Assembly (NCBI RefSeq): GCF_001750145.1
Contig: NZ_CP015732.1
Location: forward strand, 3,286,001 to 3,350,000
Length of the DNA stretch: 64,000 bases
Reading direction: 5' to 3'
Origin: Arthrobacter sp. U41
GTDB taxonomy: Bacteria; Actinomycetota; Actinomycetes; Actinomycetales; Micrococcaceae
The first letter of the stretch is position 1, and the number at the start of each line of letters is the position of its first letter. The position numbers and the translations under genes were made by a program. The notes beneath the pieces are model-generated. The model was given only the letters and a program-made list of their open reading frames with translations. It did not search any database and was not told the origin of the DNA. This document shows, one piece after another, positions 35,290 through 44,221 of this stretch.

Positions 35290-35895
35290 TTACCCGCCGA
35301 GTGGGGCAATACCCCCGAATTCCACTTTGACCGGGCACCCAGCTGCCTGCGAGTACTTCCGCTCCAGGCCGGCGACGTCCGATGCGGCCCTGACTGATTC
35401 ATCCAGCGTGAGGGTCAGGTGCGACCCATCAGGCGATACCGAAGTGATGTTCACAGCAGGGTCTGAGGCCAACAGCTCGCTGGCGAAATCGCTAAGTTGC
35501 TCAGGGGAACAGTCGGCGGGCTGGACTGAAATGTCGACGCTCGGAAACCGGGCCAGTAGGTCCCGCAGCTTCGCGCCCACCGGGCCGTGCCAATGAACGA
35601 TAATTCGGTTCCCGTTGATCACTTCGACTGAGGCGAATTCAGCATCCCCTGCCAGCTCCCGACTCGGCGTGCTGGCAGCATGAGCGATCGCTCCGTCAGC
35701 CGGCGCAGCTTCAGGACTGACCAGTGAGCCAGTGGGCGGTTGGCTTGGCGCCGACTCATGCGTGGGCGGCTGGGGAGTTTCGCCGCCCCGACCCGCAGGC
35801 CCCGTTCCGGCGCAAGACGTAGCGAAAAGAGGAAGACTGAGCACGACGACCGTTAGGCGCCTGATCAACTTTGAACTTTCACTTGGCGTGGCCAC
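35290..35895 (-). CDS. Secreted lipoprotein of unknown function
   Basis: A 201-residue protein from a GTG. The N-terminal signal (L-I-R-R-L-T-V-V-V-L-S-L-P-L-F-A-T-S-C) ends in a lipobox-type Cys. A Pro/Ser/Thr-rich linker follows, then a folded C-terminal domain with alternating strands (V-E-V-I-N-G-N-R-I-I-V-H-W and H-L-T-L-T-L-D-E-S) and two Cys residues. No family recognised; the arrangement is that of a surface-anchored sensor or binding domain. Confidence 0.65.
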   Translation of the reverse strand: MATPSESSKLIRRLTVVVLSLPLFATSCAGTGPAGRGGETPQPPTHESAPSQPPTGSLVSPEAAPADGAIAHAASTPSRELAGDAEFASVEVINGNRIIVHWHGPVGAKLRDLLARFPSVDISVQPADCSPEQLSDFASELLASDPAVNITSVSPDGSHLTLTLDESVRAASDVAGLERKYSQAAGCPVKVEFGGIAPLGG

Positions 35896-36058
35896 ACCTC
35901 ATGCTGTTGATCGGTGCGGAAAAGGGCTACCCCGCCGCCGCGGCTGGAGCCATTTGGGGATCCTTTACCGGACCCTTTACCGGACGTTGTAAAAATGACG
36001 ATCGGAAAGATCCATTATTCGACCGCTTCAAGGTGGGCCATTCATCAGCAGACTGTTT

Positions 36059-37132
36059 TCAGGGAGCTGTATCTGACACTGAGGTTTCTACGGCAGTCCA
36101 GGAGATGGGAGTACCCGCTGGCATCACGCCGTAATCCTTCGTGAGGACTTCGCGTTCCCCGATCAGCTGGCCCGTCTTGGGATCGATGATTATCTCTTGG
36201 CGCATAAGAGTGCCTTCTGTCCGCCCGATGGCTACGCCTGTTCGACCGTCGAGGTTCGCTTGCCCTTCCATAATTGTCACCCCGGGAATCATGGCCGCGG
36301 CTTTGTACAGTGCGGCGCGCAGATCCGCAGGGACGAGTCCCGTTCGCAGGAGATCAGCGATGAAGACCAACGCTTCTCCGTCCACTGATTGCCCTGCACC
36401 CAGGGTTCGTATGTAGATGTGGTTCAGGAGCCGATAAGGGTCTCGGGGGAAGGCAGACATATCCGTGGTGAGCGTGCCGCCTTGCTGGCCATAGAACTCT
36501 CCCTTTGGCGCCCGCAGCGTCTCCGGATGGGCTTGAATGCCCTGCTCCTGGACGTAATTTCGTGCCTTGTCGTCGAAGAACGTTGTAGGCACGCGCCCCG
36601 AACGCAGCCACACCCACTCCGAAGTCCGGTCAGCCGGGATATACATATCCATCTTTTCTGTATCCAGCCACTGGTATTTGGAACCGTCCTCGGGCCAGTC
36701 TTCCGTCGACCAAACGTTGGTGCTTCTGATCCTCAGATACTGGCCTGGATTCACGACGGGATCGGTGCTGGTAATTGCCGTTTCCGCCGCCGTATTGAGA
36801 ACGTCAGCGGCTTCAGCGGTGGCACCTCCTCGCCAGCCGGCCAGCCCTACGATGTCGCCGGCAACAAGCCCAGCGAGAACGGCTGCTGCAGCTACCGAAG
36901 TAACCCACTTCCGCCTCCGCCGTTGCCGCTTAACGGACAGCGAGACGACGGTCGATGAGTGCGCCGGGCTGCCAGTCGCGAAGTATTCGTCTGAAGAGTT
37001 TGTCTCTGTGGTCCGGGGGGCTCTGAGGGAACGCTCCCTGCTCATGGCCAGTTCCTGCTCCGTGATGTGTACGGCTGGATCCGAAGCAGCCAGATGGTGC
37101 CGTATCCGCTCGTCTAAGGTTTTCTGGTTCAT
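36059..37132 (-). CDS. Membrane-anchored CU044_5270-type protein, partner of the ECF sigma factor
   Basis: A 357-residue protein. The cytoplasmic N-terminal region (about 75 residues) is followed by a basic patch and one membrane helix (W-V-T-S-V-A-A-A-A-V-L-A-G-L-V-A-G), then an extracytoplasmic domain with N-P-G-Q-Y-L-R-I-R-S and L-L-R-T-G-L-V-P-A-D-L-R-A-A-L. This layout is seen in actinobacterial CU044_5270-family proteins encoded after ECF sigma factors, suggesting an anti-sigma or sensing role. The start overlaps the sigma stop (ATGA). Confidence 0.75.
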   Translation of the reverse strand: MNQKTLDERIRHHLAASDPAVHITEQELAMSRERSLRAPRTTETNSSDEYFATGSPAHSSTVVSLSVKRQRRRRKWVTSVAAAAVLAGLVAGDIVGLAGWRGGATAEAADVLNTAAETAITSTDPVVNPGQYLRIRSTNVWSTEDWPEDGSKYQWLDTEKMDMYIPADRTSEWVWLRSGRVPTTFFDDKARNYVQEQGIQAHPETLRAPKGEFYGQQGGTLTTDMSAFPRDPYRLLNHIYIRTLGAGQSVDGEALVFIADLLRTGLVPADLRAALYKAAAMIPGVTIMEGQANLDGRTGVAIGRTEGTLMRQEIIIDPKTGQLIGEREVLTKDYGVMPAGTPISWTAVETSVSDTAP

Positions 37133-37653
37133 TGTTCTGCCCCCTCTGTTTGTAATAGGTGGGCCAGTGCTTTACGGGCTCGGTGCAGGCGCATCCGGAT
37201 AGCCGTGGCGCTGGTGTTCAGTAAGTCGGATATCTCCCTGGAGCTGAAGCCGTCCCAGTACTTCAGGAGCAGAACTTCACGGTCTTCCGGGCTCAATCGA
37301 TGCAGGGCTTCTCGAAGGGGATACTCCTGCGAACAGGCTTCTGCGTCGCCGTGTTGCTCAGGCGGCCGTAGTTCGCCTATGAGCTTCGCGGCGCGGATTG
37401 ACGACCGGTCATGGTTGCGGAGAACGTTACGAGCAACGCCGAAAAGAACCATCACGGACAAGGATTCGCTGTCAGTCGATTTCTCCCAAGCAATCCGAAA
37501 TACCTCTGCGCACAGGTCTTCGGCAGTAGCCGCATTCTCAGCTCGTCGGCGGAGATAGCGGTAGATCCGGTCGTGGGCGGCCGCATGCGCAATCAAGAAA
37601 CGCTTTTCCCGTTCCAAATCCGCTCTATCCTCCCGGACTGTTTGAAAGCTCAT
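37129..37653 (-). CDS. ECF-family RNA polymerase sigma factor
   Basis: A 174-residue sigma-70-type factor with region 2 (I-Y-R-Y-L-R-R-R-A-E-N-A-A-T-A-E-D-L-C-A-E-V-F-R-I-A-W) and region 4 HTH (L-S-P-E-D-R-E-V-L-L-L-K-Y-W-D-G-F-S-S-R-E-I). ATG 37653 is selected because the upstream extension has no sigma similarity. It is co-transcribed with the downstream membrane protein, which probably controls it. Targets are unknown. Confidence 0.85.
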   Translation of the reverse strand: MSFQTVREDRADLEREKRFLIAHAAAHDRIYRYLRRRAENAATAEDLCAEVFRIAWEKSTDSESLSVMVLFGVARNVLRNHDRSSIRAAKLIGELRPPEQHGDAEACSQEYPLREALHRLSPEDREVLLLKYWDGFSSREISDLLNTSATAIRMRLHRARKALAHLLQTEGAEQ

Positions 37654-37972
37654 ACCCGTTAATGTCCGGCAACGTCGAAAGTGTAACGAGCATCTTTGAA
37701 TAATTCTTGCCAAGCCGTCACCGACTGGTCGCTCCTTCGGCGCCGCAGCTCTCATGCCGCTGTCCGTTAGTCGGTCGTTCAGCGGCGCAAGCGCCACCCA
37801 AAATTTCCACACTATGATCGCCGTGCTTCCGGGGTTGGCCGATTCCCGTATGACCGGCCCACGAAAATGCCCGGTGACGGGGGGCTAGTCCGAAAATGAG
37901 GTGACGTTGCTGTGGTCGGGGCGTGTGGGGGCCGGGGGCGAGGACGGCCGGATGGGTGATGAAAATTGGGTG

Positions 37973-38785
37973 TCAGGCTGCAGTGGTGAGGGTGACGGTG
38001 TAGCCGAGGGCTTCGAGTTGGCGGACGTGGTTGCGTTTGGTGGTGTCGGGGTTGGTGCGGCGGCTGAAGTGATCGGCGCCGAGGTCACGGAACCGGGCCT
38101 CCGGATCCTGCAGCAGGTGCCAGACGATGACAAGAATGGAACGTCCGACGGCGACAATGGCTCGGGTCTTGCCCCTCCTTCGGGCGAGCCTTCGATAGCG
38201 TTCGCCCAGGAAGGTATCCGTCCTGCCGGCCACGACCGCGGCCTCGCCCAGGACCCGGGCGAGATAGCGGTTGCCGTGCCCGGTGGAACCGTTGCCCTTG
38301 CTCTTCCCGGCCGAGATGCTGATGCCCGGGGAGAACTTTGCCCAGGAACACAGGTGCCCCGCGGTCGGGAACCGCGACATGTCGACCCCGATTTCGGACA
38401 GAATGATGGCGGCGGCAACGGGGGCGACGCCCGGGATCTCATCCAGGCGTTCTGCCGCCCCCGCGAAAGGGGCCAGTTCCGCCTCGATCTGTTCATCAAC
38501 CGCGGCGATGTCGGCGTCAATACCGTCGATCCTGGCCAGCAGGAACGCGTGGTGGTCATCAAAAAGGCCGGTGAACGCCTCTTCAAGTTCGGTGATCTTC
38601 GTCCGCATCCTCGAACGCGCCAGCTGCGCGAGGACGCTCGGGTCCCGTTCGCCGGCGATGAGCGCCGCCATCACCTTCCGGCCGGACACCCCGAAAATGT
38701 CCGAGGCGACAACGGAGAGTTTGATGCACGCGTCCTCGAGGAGTTTCTCTACCCTGTTCTTCTCCGCCGTTCGTATCCTAAACGG
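37973..38785 (-). pseudogene. IS110-family transposase, truncated (C-terminal domain only)
   Basis: Residues such as K-L-S-V-V-A-S-D-I-F-G-V-S-G-R-K-V-M-A-A-L-I-A-G and the transposase_20 core I-P-G-V-A-P-V-A-A-A-I-I-L-S-E-I-G with S-W-A-K-F-S-P-G are typical of IS110. The N-terminal RuvC-like DEDD domain is missing. Upstream of R-T-A-E-K-N-R-V-E-K-L the frame stays open to 39073, but its text is unrelated. The copy cannot transpose. Confidence 0.8.
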
Positions 38786-39320
38786 TACATTCAACCCCGG
38801 TGCAAAGGACATCGTTAACGAAGGCGGAACCAGCCCAAGCTTTCCAAAACACAGGAGGCACACCTGGTCTCCGTTCACTGGGTGGGGACGCATGCGACGG
38901 TGGAACTTGCCTAGCCCCTTAGCGTGAATTTCCGTACCGTTCCTCCTCAGACCCCAAGTCGTCTGCGCGATGACACGGGTGGTCCCGGGGCGGGCCATTT
39001 GAGGAACCCCATAGGGAAATATTGAGAATTGTTCTCGGGTGAAGGCGACGTCCGGTGCCTGCCTCGTGCGCATCTTGTCGCTGCAGTAAAAAAGACAGAT
39101 GTCTTAGACGTAAAACGCATACTCCAAGCGGGAAGGCACGCCCAGAGCTAATGGGAACACATGTTCGATACTTCCAGTGTAGCCCGGCCTCTGACATTGG
39201 GTGGACGTTGCCCAATTGCGCCGTAGGCGGTGGACCGCATTCCGCACCCAGCGAGCCCTTGACCCGCAGCAACTTTCCGGCGCTTAATGCAGGAAAGTTG
39301 CGTCAGAGAGGGGCCGCGGC
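38786..39320. other. Gene-poor interval next to the IS110 remnant
   Basis: No coding region could be supported. The minus frame continuing from the IS110 fragment is open to 39073 but unrecognisable. AT-richer patches occur around 39080-39130. It may be debris of an earlier insertion. Confidence 0.4.
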
Positions 39321-39944
39321 ATGGGACTCATCCACATCGACCTGTTCACCACGCTCGACGGCGTCGCGCAGGCACCCGGCGGGCCGGACGAGGACCCTGA
39401 CGACGTTTTCGCGTTTGGCGGCTGGCAGGCGCCTCTTTTGGACGAGGTGGTCGGCGAGCAGGTCGACTCCGGGATGGCGGGGATGGATGCACTACTGCTT
39501 GGGCGGCGGACGTACGATATTTTCGCCGCGTACTGGCCGCACGCGGACGGGGGCATCGCGCGGCTGTTCAACCGCCTCCCCAAATACGTGGCCTCGCGCC
39601 AGACGCCCGTCCTCGAGTGGGCCGGCTCCACACTGCTCGGCCCTGATGTCGTCGCCGCCATGCGCGAACTGCGCGACCGGCACGCGAACATCCACGTCAT
39701 CGGCAGTCTCAACTTCGTGCAGACCCTGTTCGCCGAGCGGCTCTTCGATCGGCTCACGCTCTGGGTGTATCCGATCCTCCTCGGCAGTGGAAAGAAGGTC
39801 TTTGCCGACGGGGTGGTTCCGACGAACCTCAGACTCATCGAGCCGGTCGTCGCCTCACCGAAGGGTGCGGTGCTGCAGCGCTACGCCCTCGCCGAGGGCA
39901 CGCCTGGCGTCGGCGATATGTCGGCCGGCAACCAGGAAGGCTAG
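39321..39944 (+). CDS. RibD C-terminal-domain (dihydrofolate reductase-like) protein
   Basis: A 207-residue protein of the DHFR-like RibD_C family: T-L-D-G-V-A-Q-A-P-G-G-P-D-E-D, L-L-G-R-R-T-Y-D-I-F-A-A-Y-W-P, H-V-I-G-S-L-N-F-V-Q-T-L and W-V-Y-P-I-L-L-G-S-G-K-K-V-F. A ribosome site (GAGAGGGG) precedes the ATG. These are NADPH-binding reductases of unknown substrate, common in actinobacteria. A second, distinct member lies at 41482-42072. Confidence 0.85.
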   Translation: MGLIHIDLFTTLDGVAQAPGGPDEDPDDVFAFGGWQAPLLDEVVGEQVDSGMAGMDALLLGRRTYDIFAAYWPHADGGIARLFNRLPKYVASRQTPVLEWAGSTLLGPDVVAAMRELRDRHANIHVIGSLNFVQTLFAERLFDRLTLWVYPILLGSGKKVFADGVVPTNLRLIEPVVASPKGAVLQRYALAEGTPGVGDMSAGNQEG

Positions 39945-39979
39945 GGCATGTCCGGGCCGGTGGTACCGATGGCCGTACC

Positions 39980-40017
39980 GGGCCACGCACGACCACCCGG
40001 GCCACGCACGACCACCT
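39980..40017 (+). repeat. Short tandem repeat
   Basis: GGGCCACGCACGACCACC occurs twice in a row between the two reductase genes and close to the IS481 element. It is of uncertain significance. Confidence 0.5.
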
Positions 40018-40100
40018 GGGGCACTCCGCGGGCACCGATACGCCCGCCGAGTGATGTCCGGTGAGCCGGCGTCAGCTTTTCAGTGGACTACCCGATAGCG

Positions 40101-40115
40101 CACGTGGGTGACGAG
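40101..40115 (+). repeat. 15-bp target duplication, left copy
   Basis: CACGTGGGTGACGAG is repeated exactly at 41497-41511 on the other side of the IS481-type element. It encodes the original end of the reductase (L-V-T-H-V on the minus strand). Confidence 0.85.
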
Positions 40116-41496
40116 TGTCATGTCTCAGTACCTCGTGGACAGTTGATGTCTCAGTACCTCGTGGACGTTTCCTGTCTCAGCACTTCGTGGACGTTTGGTT
40201 GGCCATGAAGCCTCGGGGCTTGTTGTTCCCGACGTAGTTTGTGCCTATGGGCGGGGCGCGGGTGGGTGATGATTTCCGTTCCGCGCCCGTCGAAGAACAT
40301 GATCGTGGCCTCGTCGTAGAGGACATGGACGGTCGCGCCGACGTGGTCTTTACCCATGCCGAAATGCATGCCGATGACGGCAACGGAACCGTTTTTCCCG
40401 ACCCGTCGCTGGACGCTGCGCCTGGTGGCGGGCACGGTGATTTCAGGGTTGGGCGGCTCGGGTGGCGTGGCTTTGGCCGTTGCATACCAGGCCTCCTGCG
40501 GGGTGGTGCCTGGTGGCAGTGATTGATGCTCACGTTCGGTGTTGTAGTACCGGTCAAACTCGTCGACATAGGCCTGGAGTTCTGCCATCGTGTGTGCCGG
40601 CGGTTGTTGATTCAGATACCTGTGCAGCGTCTGGTGGAAGCGTTCGTTCTTGCCCTGGGTGGTGGGTTTGTAGGGTTTGCCGGTGATCGGCTCCACTCCG
40701 TGGGACTTCAGATATTCCACCAACGCGCCGGTCCTTCCGCGTCTGGTCGGGTTCAGCGCGGCACCGTTGTCCGAAAGAAACTTCTGCGGGACGCCGTGGC
40801 GGGCGATGGCTGCCGATACGACGCGGATGGCGGCTTCGCTGGTCTCGCCGGTGGCTACCAACGATGCCAGTGCCAGTCGCGAATGATCGTCAATGAGTTG
40901 GAAGATCGCGACTTTCGTGTTGCCGGCCAACAGCCACTCGGTCGAGTCGATCTGCCAGCACCCGTTCGGCTCGGGATATACAAACCGCTGATAGGCGCTC
41001 CGGGGCTTCTTCCTCGGCTCCGGGACGACGACCCCGGCCCGGGTGAAGATCCGGGCCAGGGTCGCCCGTGACGGTGGTTCCAGACCTTGCCGACGCAGTT
41101 TTGCGGCAACGCTCAGTGGTCCGTAGTCGTGGCCCATCCTCTTCAAGGTTTCCCGCGTGTCCAGGACCAACTCGACCATCCGCGGGGTGACTTGGGCCGG
41201 GCTGGTCCGGGGTTTCGTGGAGCGCATCTCCATGGCCTTCATCGGGCCCTGAGCGGACGCAGCGGCCTTGATCTTGTAGAACCAGGCCCGGGAGACTTTG
41301 TGCTTGCGGCAGAACGCCGTCACTGAACCCCGAGGGGCATCCTCAGGCCACGACGCTACGAGATGACGGACCTTCATATCCAGATTGCGTTCGCTCATGA
41401 GATGAGCAAAACGCCATCGAGTGTCCACGATGTCCTGAGACACACTGTCCACGATGACTTGAGACAGAAGTGTCCATTAAGTCATGAGACTCCACA
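40116..41496 (-). mobile_element. IS481-family insertion sequence with iterated ends
   Basis: A 1381-bp element between exact 15-bp direct repeats, with one transposase gene. Each end carries three copies of a 20-bp motif (TGTCTCAGTACCTCGTGGAC and variants): left at 40121, 40147 and 40173 (26-bp spacing), right inverted at 41423, 41447 and 41472. The ends read TGT and ACA. Confidence 0.85.
40151..41398 (-). CDS. IS481-family transposase
   Basis: A 415-residue DDE transposase from ATG 41398; an ATG at 41452 inside the end repeats would add 18 residues. N-terminal HTH (V-T-A-F-C-R-K-H-K-V-S-R-A-W-F-Y-K), then the rve core: W-Q-I-D-S-T-E, D-D-H-S-R-L-A-L-A, L-S-D-N-G-A-A-L and G-K-N-E-R-F-H-Q-T-L. 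The C-terminal tail (A-T-I-M-F-F-D-G-R-G) is typical. Apparently intact. Confidence 0.9.
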   Translation of the reverse strand: MSERNLDMKVRHLVASWPEDAPRGSVTAFCRKHKVSRAWFYKIKAAASAQGPMKAMEMRSTKPRTSPAQVTPRMVELVLDTRETLKRMGHDYGPLSVAAKLRRQGLEPPSRATLARIFTRAGVVVPEPRKKPRSAYQRFVYPEPNGCWQIDSTEWLLAGNTKVAIFQLIDDHSRLALASLVATGETSEAAIRVVSAAIARHGVPQKFLSDNGAALNPTRRGRTGALVEYLKSHGVEPITGKPYKPTTQGKNERFHQTLHRYLNQQPPAHTMAELQAYVDEFDRYYNTEREHQSLPPGTTPQEAWYATAKATPPEPPNPEITVPATRRSVQRRVGKNGSVAVIGMHFGMGKDHVGATVHVLYDEATIMFFDGRGTEIITHPRPAHRHKLRREQQAPRLHGQPNVHEVLRQETSTRY

Positions 41497-42072
41497 CACG
41501 TGGGTGACGAGGCGGGTACCGCTGACTTCCGTCGGCTCAAGCTTGAGGTTCCCGACGCCGTCCAGCAGCCGCTCGCCCGACCCCAGGAGAACGGGCGCGG
41601 TGTGGAGCCGCAGCTCGTCGATCAGCCCCGCTGAAAGGTACTGGCGGACCGTCTGCGCTCCTCCGGCAATGGCGACGTCCTTGCTGCCCGCGGCCTTCCG
41701 TGCCTGGGCCAGCGCCGATTCGATCCCGTCGGTCACGAAACTGAACGTGGTGCCGCCCTGCATCTCCAGCGGCCCGCGTGGATGATGGGTGAGTACGAAC
41801 ACGGGCGCGTGATAAGGAGGTTCCTCACCCCACCATCCCCGCCAATCCTCATCCCACGGCCCGGGCCCGGGCCCGGCGAACATGTTCCGTCCCATGATGT
41901 AGGCGCCGGCCGCGAGGATGCCTTCGAGCGCGGCTGCGTTGGACTCGGGTTCTTCGAACATCCACCGGCCCAGGAGCTCACCGCCCTCGCCCAGGGGGTT
42001 CGCGGGGGTTTGGTTCGGACCGGCGGCGAATCCGTCGAGGGAGATGGTCAGGTCGCACGTGACTCGGCTCAT
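41482..42072 (-). CDS. RibD C-terminal-domain reductase with IS-altered C-terminus
   Basis: A 196-residue DHFR-like RibD_C protein: T-I-S-L-D-G-F-A-A-G-P-N-Q, I-M-G-R-N-M-F, A-I-A-G-G-A-Q-T-V-R-Q-Y-L and T-A-P-V-L-L-G-S-G-E-R-L-L. After L-V-T-H-V the present gene reads C-G-V-S and stops inside the IS481 end. The ancestral end (R-Y-R-V-V-H, stop at 40080-40082) lies beyond the element. Only about six residues were exchanged, so activity may be kept. Confidence 0.85.
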   Translation of the reverse strand: MSRVTCDLTISLDGFAAGPNQTPANPLGEGGELLGRWMFEEPESNAAALEGILAAGAYIMGRNMFAGPGPGPWDEDWRGWWGEEPPYHAPVFVLTHHPRGPLEMQGGTTFSFVTDGIESALAQARKAAGSKDVAIAGGAQTVRQYLSAGLIDELRLHTAPVLLGSGERLLDGVGNLKLEPTEVSGTRLVTHVCGVS

Positions 42073-42260
42073 GCGCCCATCATGCCACCACCCGCCGGTC
42101 CGAGTCAGGCCTCAAAAGCGTCTTCCGGACGGCCGGCACCCGCGGCACTGAAGTTAGCTTCATCACGTAGTGCGTTTTCGTCAGATACCGGGTTGCGAAG
42201 GGCCGCATACTTGACCTGACCCCGGCGGACTTTCCCCACCGCCAGGCACGAGGAGGGTCC

Positions 42261-42542
42261 ATGAAAACTCTGAACATCCTGAAAAGTATTGTCACGAACG
42301 AGTACTTTCCCGCGGCGGCGGTGCTGGCCGGGGTGATGCTGTTCTGGGGCCTCGGGCTCTTCGGCGGGCTGTCCCTGCTCAGCAACCACCAGACGCTGCT
42401 GACCACGCTGAGTTGGTTGCTGTTCGTCTACGCCGCTGCCGTGCTCACGCCCCTCGCGGGACTGCTTGCGGTGGTGGACCTGTCCCGCCGCTGGCTGCGC
42501 AACCGGTCCTCGGACGCCGCAGGGTCCGCCGGCGCCGCGTAG
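42261..42542 (+). CDS. Small membrane protein (hypothetical)
   Basis: A 93-residue protein with an excellent ribosome site (GAGGAGGG) before the ATG. Two hydrophobic helices (A-V-L-A-G-V-M-L-F-W-G-L-G-L-F-G and L-L-F-V-Y-A-A-A-V-L-T-P-L-A-G-L-L-A) and a basic C-terminal tail. No known family. Confidence 0.75.
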   Translation: MKTLNILKSIVTNEYFPAAAVLAGVMLFWGLGLFGGLSLLSNHQTLLTTLSWLLFVYAAAVLTPLAGLLAVVDLSRRWLRNRSSDAAGSAGAA

Positions 42543-42557
42543 GGACGCCGGCCGGCG

Positions 42558-43178
42558 CTATTCGAACCGGGACGGGTCGCCCATTCCGCGCCGGACGATT
42601 TCCGCGACGCCGCTGGAGTAGTCGACCACGGTGGTCGGCTCCGCGCCGCAGTCGCCGGAGTCGATCACGGCGTCCACCACGTGTTCGAGCCGTTCCTTGA
42701 TTTCCCAGCCCTGCGTCAGCGGCTCCTCCTCGTCCGGCAGCAACAGCGTGCTGGAGAGCAGCGGCTCGCCCAGTTCGGCCAGCAAGGCCTGAACCACCGC
42801 GTTGTCCGGGATTCGCACGCCTACGGTCTTCTTCTTGGGGTGCAGCAGCCGCTTCGGGACTTCCTTGGTCGCCGGCAGGATGAAGGTGTAACTGCCCGGC
42901 GTGACTGCCTTGATGCTGCGGAACACATCGTTGTCGATCTGCACAAACTGGCCCAGCTGGGCAAAGTCCTTGCAGACCAAGGTGAAGTGGTGCTTGGAAT
43001 CGAGCTGGCGGATGGTTCTGATCCGGTCCAGCGCCTCCTTGTTTCCCAGCTGGGCGCCGAGCGCATAGCAGGAGTCGGTGGGGTAGGCGATCAGCCCGCC
43101 GGAGCGGAGGATGTCCACGGCCTGGCTGATGGAGCGCGCCTGCGGGTTTTCGGGGTGAACATCGAAGTATCTCGCCAT
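42558..43178 (-). CDS. Sua5/YciO/YrdC-family protein (threonylcarbamoyl-AMP synthase-like)
   Basis: A 206-residue YrdC-fold protein. It has the substrate-binding text G-G-L-I-A-Y-P-T-D-S-C-Y-A-L-G, followed by R-I-R-T-I-R-Q-L-D and F-T-L-V-C-K-D, and P-G-S-Y-T-F-I-L-P-A-T-K with K-K-K-T-V-G-V-R-I-P-D-N. The family makes the threonylcarbamoyl adenylate used for tRNA t6A. The H-H-F-T-L-V-C-K variant is nearer to the YciO branch, whose role is less certain. Confidence 0.85.
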   Translation of the reverse strand: MARYFDVHPENPQARSISQAVDILRSGGLIAYPTDSCYALGAQLGNKEALDRIRTIRQLDSKHHFTLVCKDFAQLGQFVQIDNDVFRSIKAVTPGSYTFILPATKEVPKRLLHPKKKTVGVRIPDNAVVQALLAELGEPLLSSTLLLPDEEEPLTQGWEIKERLEHVVDAVIDSGDCGAEPTTVVDYSSGVAEIVRRGMGDPSRFE

Positions 43179-43552
43179 GGGATGAGCTTACGCCCGACGG
43201 CGGGCCCGGCACGCACCGTGCAGCCCGCCAGACGGCCCAGGTCCCGCGGCCAGCCAGGCGAATTCCGCTTCCACCGCCGTTGGGCGAAAGGACACAGCTC
43301 ACACGGCCAAGTGCGCCCGGAAACGGCCCGGGGGACGCCAATCCGGCCTGCTTTGGGGTTCCCCGCAACGCGGAAGAGCTAAAGTTGCGTTGGCCCCCGG
43401 GCATTTGTCACGGCGTCCGTAATGATCGCCGCCAAACTGGCGTCCCGGAAATGGCGGAGTCTCCCGCGCGCCGATAGAGCGCAGCGACGGGAGTTCCGCC
43501 CGCAAACAACCGGCGTAAAGCGTATGTCTCTTGCCGTCCACCCGGAATTGAT
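43179..43552. promoter_or_regulatory. Intergenic control region of the OpuC-type operon
   Basis: 374 bp between the divergent yrdC-like and opuC-type genes without a supported ORF. It must hold promoters for both directions, but no convincing -10/-35 pair or operator was found by eye. Confidence 0.3.
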
Positions 43553-44221
43553 ATGCAACAGATGAAAGAGAGCTTATTTGTGGTGGATTTCATTTCCGGC
43601 CGGCTAAACCAGATCCTGTTCGCCGGCTGGCAGCATTTCAGTCTCGTGGCCCAGTGCCTGATCCTCGCCACCGTCCTGGCGGTGGCGATCGCCGTCCTGG
43701 TCTACCGGAATAAGCGGATGGTCTCTGCTGCGAACTCACTCTCCGCCGTCGGATTGACCATCCCTTCCTTCGCCCTTATCGGGCTTCTTGTTGCGCCCTT
43801 TGGATTCGGCGTGGTCCCGGCCGTGATGGTGGTGGCTTTCTACGCCACCCTTCCCATCCTCCGCAACGCCGTCGTCGGCCTGTCCGGCATCAGCCCGGCC
43901 GTCGTCGAGGCCGCCCGCGGGATCGGCATGAGCCGGTTCCACACGCTGCTGCGAGTGGAGCTGCCCATGGCATGGCCGGTCATCCTCGCCGGGGTGCGGG
44001 TGTCCGCCCAGATGGTGATGGGAGTGGCAGCCATCACCGCCTATGCCCTGGGTCCCGGCCTGGGCGGCTTCATCTTTTCCGGCCTCTCCCGGCTGGGAGG
44101 CGCCAATTCGTTCGAGTCGGTGGTGACCGGCGTCGTCGGCGTCGTCATTCTGGCCGTCATCCTTGATCTCCTTCTGGTCGGCCTCGGCCGGCTGGCAACT
44201 CCGCGAGGTATCCGTGTCTGA
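43553..44221 (+). CDS. Quaternary amine ABC transporter permease (OpuCB/ProW-like)
   Basis: A 222-residue permease with about five helices and the EAA-type loop E-A-A-R-G-I-G-M-S-R-F-H-T-L-L-R-V-E-L-P. Family text G-L-T-I-P-S-F-A-L-I-G-L-L. First gene of the import operon. The stop overlaps the ATPase start region (GTGTCTGA). It transports glycine betaine, choline or similar compatible solutes. Confidence 0.85.
   Translation: MQQMKESLFVVDFISGRLNQILFAGWQHFSLVAQCLILATVLAVAIAVLVYRNKRMVSAANSLSAVGLTIPSFALIGLLVAPFGFGVVPAVMVVAFYATLPILRNAVVGLSGISPAVVEAARGIGMSRFHTLLRVELPMAWPVILAGVRVSAQMVMGVAAITAYALGPGLGGFIFSGLSRLGGANSFESVVTGVVGVVILAVILDLLLVGLGRLATPRGIRV

Noticed and set aside
39055..40098. Long plus-strand ORF (347 aa) over the RibD-like gene
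   Set aside because: Arg/Ser/Pro-rich text typical of a GC-rich shadow frame; the 39321-39944 frame has clear family motifs.
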